Source: Aplectana chamaeleonis (lineage: Eukaryota; Nematoda; Chromadorea; Rhabditida; Cosmocercidae). From it: a DNA stretch of 64,000 nt. The notes beneath the pieces are model-generated. The model made no database searches and was not told the origin of the DNA. It saw only the letters and a program-made list of their open reading frames with translations. The position numbers and the translations under genes are program-made. Every line of letters begins with the position of its first letter. The stretch's first letter is position 1. The stretch lies in NCBI GenBank assembly GCA_029168955.1, contig JAPDOI010000896.1, positions 124,001 through 188,000 on the forward strand, read 5' to 3'. Below are positions 58,536 to 64,000 of the stretch, piece after piece.

Positions 58536-59859
58536 CCAGGCGGGTTCTACTTGTCTCCTGGCTTGCGGTCTATCTGGTCGATACGGAGCTCGTCGTTGGT
58601 GGAACTGGCGTGGGTGGGTTTCTGTGCTGATTTCGGTGGCTTACTCAAGTTTTTTGGCTTGTTGAACTTGTCGTAGAGGGAGAAGCGCTTGATGGAGCAA
58701 CTCACAGGTCACTAAAGTTTTTAGCGCTTTCAGGCCTTCGAAAACGACGATTTGTTCGAAACGTCAGGCCACTAATAAACCAGTTTCACCGTTTATCAAA
58801 CCTGCACGGCAAACAATCACAAAAGTACGTTCAACTCATGCCCAGGTTTCAAGACAGCCAAACATGGAAGTTCGGTAGTCTTTCAAACACCAATGCTGGA
58901 CCTTCTTAGACTTGTGAGCCGAAGCGCCATCTTGTTGGAACATCCATTGTCCTCCCTTATAATGTTCCATCGACCACAGGAACATGCTGCTCAAGAATGG
59001 CTTGCAGATAGGTGCCAGCATCTATTTTCTTCCATTTTTTCAACGAAAACGAGAGGCATCCGAACGGTGGCGGACACGCCAGCCAAAACCTTTGCGGACG
59101 AGGGTTCTACCCTGCGCGAAACGATTCTTTCCGCCTTGGTAGCTTCCTCACTTTCATGTGCAAGCACCCAAACGTTTTGACTCTTGTAGCTCTGTTCCAC
59201 GGTAAACAGTTTTTCATCTACGAAAAGCGTTTTAAGTGCTGGTTTTTTTCGGCCCGCTGGAGTAGTGCCTCACATTTTATTACTCTCCCCTTCTTCTGTG
59301 CATCGCTCAGGTCATGTCTTTTTTGCAGCTTGTGGGGAAGCATATGGAGTTGCTGTTTGACCACCTTCCTCACGGTTCCTTCCGACACGTTCAAGGCTCG
59401 CCACTTTCCTCATACTCCTCGTGGTTTTGCTTTCGATGCGACTCCCCAGAATTTTTCTAAGACGACTTGTCGTTACAGTCACCGGCCGTCCTGGACGAAT
59501 ACGGGCATTAAGCGCGCCTCGATTGATGGCATCGTAGACGGTTTGGCGAGGGACATTGAGAAGACGAGCGATCTTCTAAGCTGGATATCCGGCACTTCTG
59601 AGTTGAAGGATTGCGTCTCTTTTTGGAATAGGAGCTGCCATACCACAAAGACGCTGATGTGGAGATTTCAAATTTTGCGCAGGTATTGAGAGAGGGTTAA
59701 GCCTAGCAAACTCACCACAAGCGGGTCAGGAAAATCAATACCTGGATCTTCACGGTTTTGAACACATTGTTTGAATTTGTTATGCTAGAACAGATTATCT
59801 TTTAATCATACACAATATCAACCTTTCTCTGCGGCTCATCGCGACCGCGGCGGGTCAGC

Positions 59860-60005
59860 TCAAGGCTTCTGCATAGTCGAGCGGCAAAAAGTCGCGCCGC
59901 CACGTTGGAGGATAGGGGCAGCTACGCAACTTCGTCCCTACCCGTTATTCCCCACCGTTGCGGCACGACTTTTGCCGCCGGACTATGCGTAGGCCCTTGA
60001 AGGGT
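59860..60005. mobile_element. MITE, GGCAAAAAGTCGCGCCGC arms
   Basis: The arms TGCATAGTCGAGCGGCAAAA and the complement of ACGCATAGTCCGGCGGCAAA pair over about 45 bp. Inner blocks GGGGCAGCTACGCAACTTCG and CGTTGCGGCACGAC continue the foldback. Non-coding. Confidence 0.68.
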
Positions 60006-60370
60006 GCCTAATTCCCGACAACTTCTCAATTCTATATCCTTATTATATACATTATCCTTTATATGAGTTAGCAACTTCGGCCTTTTGTCCGTTATCCGAA
60101 CAGTTGCTTCAGCGAAACTTTGAGAGTAAATATCATGTGCAGTTACCACTCAGTTGTACATATTTATTTGTCGGTTATCAGTTTTTTTCGAAAATTGATA
60201 AAAAGTCACCATAGTCAATTTCTCAAGAAAAGATTTTATTTTCAGCAGAATAAATACTATTTAATAGGTACTTTTACATGAAGCTTAACTTGAACGTTTT
60301 GGGGGCGTATTTGGCTCGCTGTGGCAGAAAAAACCGTAGATGCAAGTTGACAAAGTTTGCAGAAAAGTCT

Positions 60371-60499
60371 AAGGCCGGAATCATACTTCCAGCGACGAGC
60401 GACGCGACGCAATGTTTACCGTTAGTATCGACCGAAAATCGATATGGCTGATATGCACTGTCGTCGTCGTCGGTCGCGGGGAGTATGATCCCGGCCTAA
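60371..60499. mobile_element. Short MITE, AGGCCGGGATCATACTCC termini
   Basis: The ends AGGCCGGAATCATACTTCC and GGAGTATGATCCCGGCCT enclose 129 bp containing CGACGAGCGACGCGACGC and its partner GTCGTCGTCGTCGG. TA-like flanks. Confidence 0.72.
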
Positions 60500-61900
60500 T
60501 TGCGCTTAATTGGGAGTGTCCTGCGAATGCTTATATCTAGTTCTCAAAAGGCTCAAATGTCCTGTAAACTATAAACATTGGCACCGCTGGTGATTTGTTT
60601 GATAGTTATTAAGAGCGCAAAGTACCCAAGGTTACCACTTAGCTTCAGCACATATTTCGGAAAACAGCATTCTCTGCTAGAATTGCATAGAAGCTTGATA
60701 GAGAAAGTAATTGTCACATTCGAACGGTGTATCACAGTTGGCCAGAGGATCAGTCTCAAAGTTTTAGGCATTTCGCCACGTCTGGGACAGTAATGAATTT
60801 TTCTAGGGGTTAGGATTCTACTAGGAAGCGTTTGGAAGCCAATGTTATCTCGGCGCTGAGCAGCCGTCAGGTAAATGTCGCGATACGGTCAGAAGTAAGG
60901 ATCTTTTTTCTTTGTTAGGAACAGATTTGTTAATTATACTGTCATTTGGGTGTGTTGTTTTTTCCTCTTTCTTGGGTTTTCTTCAATGGTGACTATACCT
61001 CTAGACTGATCTATCCTTTTTCCTCATTCTATTAAACTGGTTTGTTGGTGTGTCAGATCTGCAGCAAACCAGTTCATTCAATGCGTATTTTATATTATAT
61101 TACTAGTTTTATGTTGATGAATGGAAGGGGCATTGAGAGTGAAGACTTGTCAAAAATAGTGCTCAATTGTAAATGTGATGTTATGAAACAGTGGTGATTG
61201 ATTGATCGCTGTGATGTGTTATGATAATTGCACGTATAATAAAGTATTCTAATTTAGTTCCAAAATTAATGTCGATATTTAGGCCGATGTCATTGTCAGA
61301 CGTTCTGGAAGGAATTTACAGGAAATGGGGCTGGGGAAAAACGGTGTACCGGTCGTGATTATTTAGTGCGTTTCAAAAGTATAGGCGGAACTCCTAGCAT
61401 GCCAATATTTGGTCCGCTTCAAATTTGTCGTTGAAGTCATTATTACCAGTGGTTTCGTCATGCGCGAAAAACCTAGTGTGCCACGTTTTAGCTGTGGAAA
61501 TAAAATCGCTCCAGCCGCGAAGCGGCTGGAGAGGTTTGATTTTGCCCGGGACTTGTGATCACTTAGAATTCTGTAAAGTAGTTAATAAAACCTGTTAAAC
61601 AAATTCTCCAGAGATTTCCATCGGGATATAGGTGAGAGGGTCCAGGAGGCACATGCTGAGAAAATTTGAGCCAAATCGGTTCAAAACTAACAAAGTTAGA
61701 TCGGCGATACCTTAGCAAAAATTTTGTTGTGCGTGTAACTCGTTGCTGCTTCCTGCTTCCCGCTTCGCGCTTCGTGCTTCGCTCCTAGTGCGTTGCGCAC
61801 CCTTAGTAGTGGCCACTGGCAATGGTCGCAGGCGATCAGTTGGGCAGGCAGGTAAGTTGGTATGTGGACAGATAAGCAGGCTGGTGAGTAGGTAGACAAT
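60500..61900. other. Region without a recognised gene
   Basis: AT-rich DNA without coding signal. A perfect 10-bp-stem hairpin (CTCCAGCCGC, loop GAA) lies at 61509-61531. A degenerate GCTTC-unit microsatellite lies at 61742-61786. Confidence 0.4.
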
Positions 61901-61904
61901 GAGT

Positions 61905-63165
61905 ACTTACTGTTTAACATTAACTAATTAACCTTTTACTACTTATCATATCAAGTGATATTATCAGTTGGTAGGCCAAATCGCCAAAACACGTCGTAGG
62001 CTGTACTTTTCGATGGGAAGGGACAAGAGAAGTGACGAACAAGTTTGTTACCTACTGTTTAACATTAACAACTTCACCTTTTACTACTTATCATGTCATA
62101 TGATCTTATCAGTTGATAGATCAAATCGCTAAAACACGTCGTAGGCTGTACTTTTCGATGGGAAGGGACCAGGGAAGTGACTATCAAGTTTGTTACTTAC
62201 TGTTAAACATTAACTACTTCACCTACTACTGCTTATCATATCAAGTGATATTATCAGCTGGCAGATGAAATCGCTAAAACACTGTACTTTTCGATGGGAA
62301 GGGAAAAGGGAAGTGACTAACAAGTTTGTTACCTACTGTTTAACATTAACTACTTCACTTATTACTGCTTATCATATCATATGATCTTATCAGTTGATAG
62401 ATCAAATCGCTAAAACACGTCGTAGGCTGTACTTTTCGATGGGAAGGGACCAGGGAAGTGACTATCAAGTTTTTTACTTACTGTTAAACATTAACTACTT
62501 CACCTACTACTGCTTATCATATCAAGTGATATTATCAGCTGGCAGATGAAATCGCTAAAACACGTACTTTTTCGTAGGGAAGGGACAGGGGAAGTGACTA
62601 ACAAGTTTGTTACCTACTGTTTAACATTAACTACTTCACTTATTACTGCTTATCATATCATATGATCTTATCAGTTGATAGATCAAATCGCTAAAACACG
62701 TCGTAGGCTGTACTTTTCGATGGAAGGACCAGGAAGTGACTATCAAGTTTTTTACTTACTGTTAAACATTAACTACTTCACCTACTACTGCTTATCATAT
62801 CAAGTGATATTATCAGCTGGCAGATGAAATCAAGCTAAAACACGTACTTCTTTCGTAGGAAGGGACAGGGGAAGTGACTAACAAGTTTGTTACTTACTGC
62901 TTAACATTAACTACTTCATTCTTTATCACAGCTTATCATATCAAGTGATATTATCAGCTGGCAGATGAAATCGCTAAAACACGTACTTTTCGTAGGGAAG
63001 GGACAGGGAAGTGACTAACAAGTTTGTTACTTACTGCTTAACATTAACTACTTCACTTATTACTGCTTATCATATCAAGTGATATTATCAGTTGGCAGAT
63101 GAAATCGCTAAAACACGTACTTTTTCGTAGGGAAGGGACAGGAGAAGTTACTAACAAGTTTGTTA
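61905..63165. repeat. Tandem satellite, about nine units of 137-145 bp
   Basis: Successive TTAACATTAACTACTTCACC starts lie near 61916, 62061, 62204, 62341, 62484, 62621, 62763, 62901 and 63039. Two unit types differ in AAACACGTCGTAGGCTGTAC versus AAACACGTACTTTTCG and, for several units, alternate, giving a higher-order period of about 280 bp. Each unit contains ATCATATCAAGTGATATTAT, a near palindrome. Non-coding. Confidence 0.9.
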
Positions 63166-63370
63166 CTCTCTGATGACGTCATCAAAGTGCATGGGGCATG
63201 TGACAACGTCATCAGAACGTCGTGCCAAGTACATAGGGCATCTGATGACGTCATCAAGACGTCGTGCCCTGGTCGCGCTAAGTGCATATAGGTATCTTAT
63301 GACGTCATCAGGATGTCGTGTAAAGTACACACGGCATCTCATGACGTCATCAGGATGTCGAGGAAAGTGA
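63166..63370. repeat. Tandem array of TGACGTCATC palindromes
   Basis: Four TGACGTCATCA sites plus one variant (ACAACGTCATCAG) recur every 30-57 bp, each followed by an AAGTRCATNNGGCAT-like spacer. TGACGTCA is the CREB/ATF bZIP consensus (established). It directly abuts the satellite. An open frame across it is repeat-driven. Confidence 0.85.
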
Positions 63371-63479
63371 GTCGCGCATTATTTGTAGCGTGCGCAACAA
63401 GTCAATCACTTACTGAATGTCATATCAATCCATGCCATTTGGAAAATATTGAAGATTTTTACAGATATTAGTTCGTAAT

Positions 63480-64000
63480 ATCAATAAAAATTGAACAATT
63501 CTATCAAAAAGGGCTCTTCCAAGCGAAAGAGGTTTGGTTGGCGCCAGAAACGTTCCAACAAAAAGGGAACAATAGGCAAGTAGGATGAGGAGAGTCTACA
63601 AAAATTGAACAATATTTTCTGGAGACTGATTTTCTTGGCCGAAACTCTTAACAGCGAAGACAAACCGTTGCGGTGTTTCACACGGAAGCACTCTGTGGTT
63701 CCAAATAGTCTCCGCTTATGCAAGTAACGATAAAATGTATAATTATGTGCACCTACTAGTTATCATTAGAAGAGAAAATGATTTCAACTTTACCTACACA
63801 GGCGGCTAGCTTCAGCTGCTACGAGAAGCGAACTCAAAGTGCAGCATGAAATAAGAGTATTTTTCTTATAATCTCTGTCAAGAATAGAAGTCCATTCTTG
63901 GAAACCATTGAACTCTTCCTCGTGAAGTGCCACAACGGTTTGTTTCCGCTATTAAGAAGTTTCGGCCGAGAAAATCAGTCTCAGAAAATATTGTTCAATT
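63480..64000. mobile_element. Foldback element cut by the window edge
   Basis: TTGAACAATATTTTCTGGAG, CGAAACTCTTAACAGCG and AAACCGTTGCGGTG (63604-63690) recur as complements at 63930-64000. The outer block AGAAACGTTCCAACAAAAAG at 63547 matches 54721. Non-coding. Confidence 0.7.

Larger units (their letters stand above)
56619..58866. mobile_element. Palindromic pair of 5'-truncated Penelope-like elements
   Basis: The arms 56619-57648 (-) and about 57799-58823 (+) are inverted copies, the minus copy being about 150 bp longer at the centre. Both encode the RT C-terminus and a GIY-YIG endonuclease, pointing outward. The insertion is flanked by a 12-bp duplication GAAGTTCGGTAG (56607-56618 and 58867-58878) in the mariner transposase. 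Single-sided extra sequence (58824-58866) lies before the right duplication. Confidence 0.88.
56415..59700 (-). mobile_element. Tc1/mariner transposon, broken by a Penelope-like insertion
   Basis: On the minus strand the transposase starts MAAPIPKRDAILQLRSAG (59642), with helix-turn-helix KIARLLNVPRQTVYDAI. It then reads, with frameshifts, DEKLFTVEQSYKSQNVWVLA, WMFQQDGASAHKSKKVQ (second acidic residue), then after the insertion PNFIAATEWPAN, AGLNVMDYCVWN and LKRAWSGIPRDVLRDAVDA to the stop near 56415. This is a DDD/E mariner-type catalytic layout. Stops and shifts show it is inactive. Terminal repeats were not fixed. Confidence 0.87.

Noticed and set aside
58700..58800. Hammerhead ribozyme motif in the Penelope-like element (CGAAACGTCAGGC)
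   Set aside because: Such elements often carry hammerheads, but no CTGATGA core could be placed with pairing stems near this site.
59012..59689. 225-residue plus-strand frame
   Set aside because: It is antisense to the mariner transposase, whose motifs are recognisable on the minus strand.
61905..63165. CRISPR-like array
   Set aside because: Units are contiguous satellite monomers without unique spacers, in a eukaryotic context.

Overview
The window looks like nuclear DNA of a clade V (strongylid, hookworm-like) nematode; this is inference. Grounds: one long spliced gene whose introns mostly end in TTCCAG, TTTCAG or ACAG, a near-exact copy of the nematode SL1 spliced leader, and very dense interspersed transposon remnants. 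No bacterial-type operon, rRNA, CRISPR array or convincing tRNA was seen. Most short open frames lie inside repeats and are not genes.

The only host gene I can assemble with confidence is a FAD synthase (FLAD1/flad-1 type) on the + strand, 36146-52424, in 13 exons that join in frame to a 500-residue protein: a molybdopterin-binding-like N-terminal domain and a PAPS-reductase-like FAD synthetase C-terminal domain. Its exons add up to 1.5 kb inside a 16.3 kb locus, because three introns are filled with transposons. A second, unrecognised exon or ORF lies at 55525-56424 and runs into a mariner element.

Layout: 1-1.9 kb, small inverted-repeat elements. 2.15-13.49 kb, one decayed non-LTR retrotransposon (- strand) split by three later insertions: a long TTA-flanked foldback (2643-6521), a TTAA-flanked element (7226-7709) and a hAT-like element (8434-12456). 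Removing each insertion brings the retrotransposon protein back together. 13.5-18.9 kb, GC-rich and repeat DNA, a possible promoter-like cluster, a zinc-finger-bearing retrotransposon fragment and two tandem TTAA-type elements. 18.9-20.8 kb, a second non-LTR retrotransposon (+ strand). 20.8-33.4 kb, a mosaic of duplicated segments cut by hAT-like and TTAA elements. 33.4-36.1 kb, a TTAA foldback and the gene's upstream DNA. 36.1-52.4 kb, FAD synthase. 53.8-54.0 kb, a near-perfect 57-bp-arm hairpin. 56.4-59.7 kb, a mariner element interrupted by a palindromic pair of Penelope-like elements. 59.8-60.5 kb, MITEs. 61.9-63.4 kb, tandem satellites. 63.5-64.0 kb, a foldback element cut by the window edge.

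The repeats show a consistent picture. At least four hAT-like elements share CAGGG-TGTGC termini and 8-bp target duplications, but each has its own iterated motif next to both ends. Another set shares TTAA target sites and termini starting AGGCA. The order of insertion can be read from the nesting.
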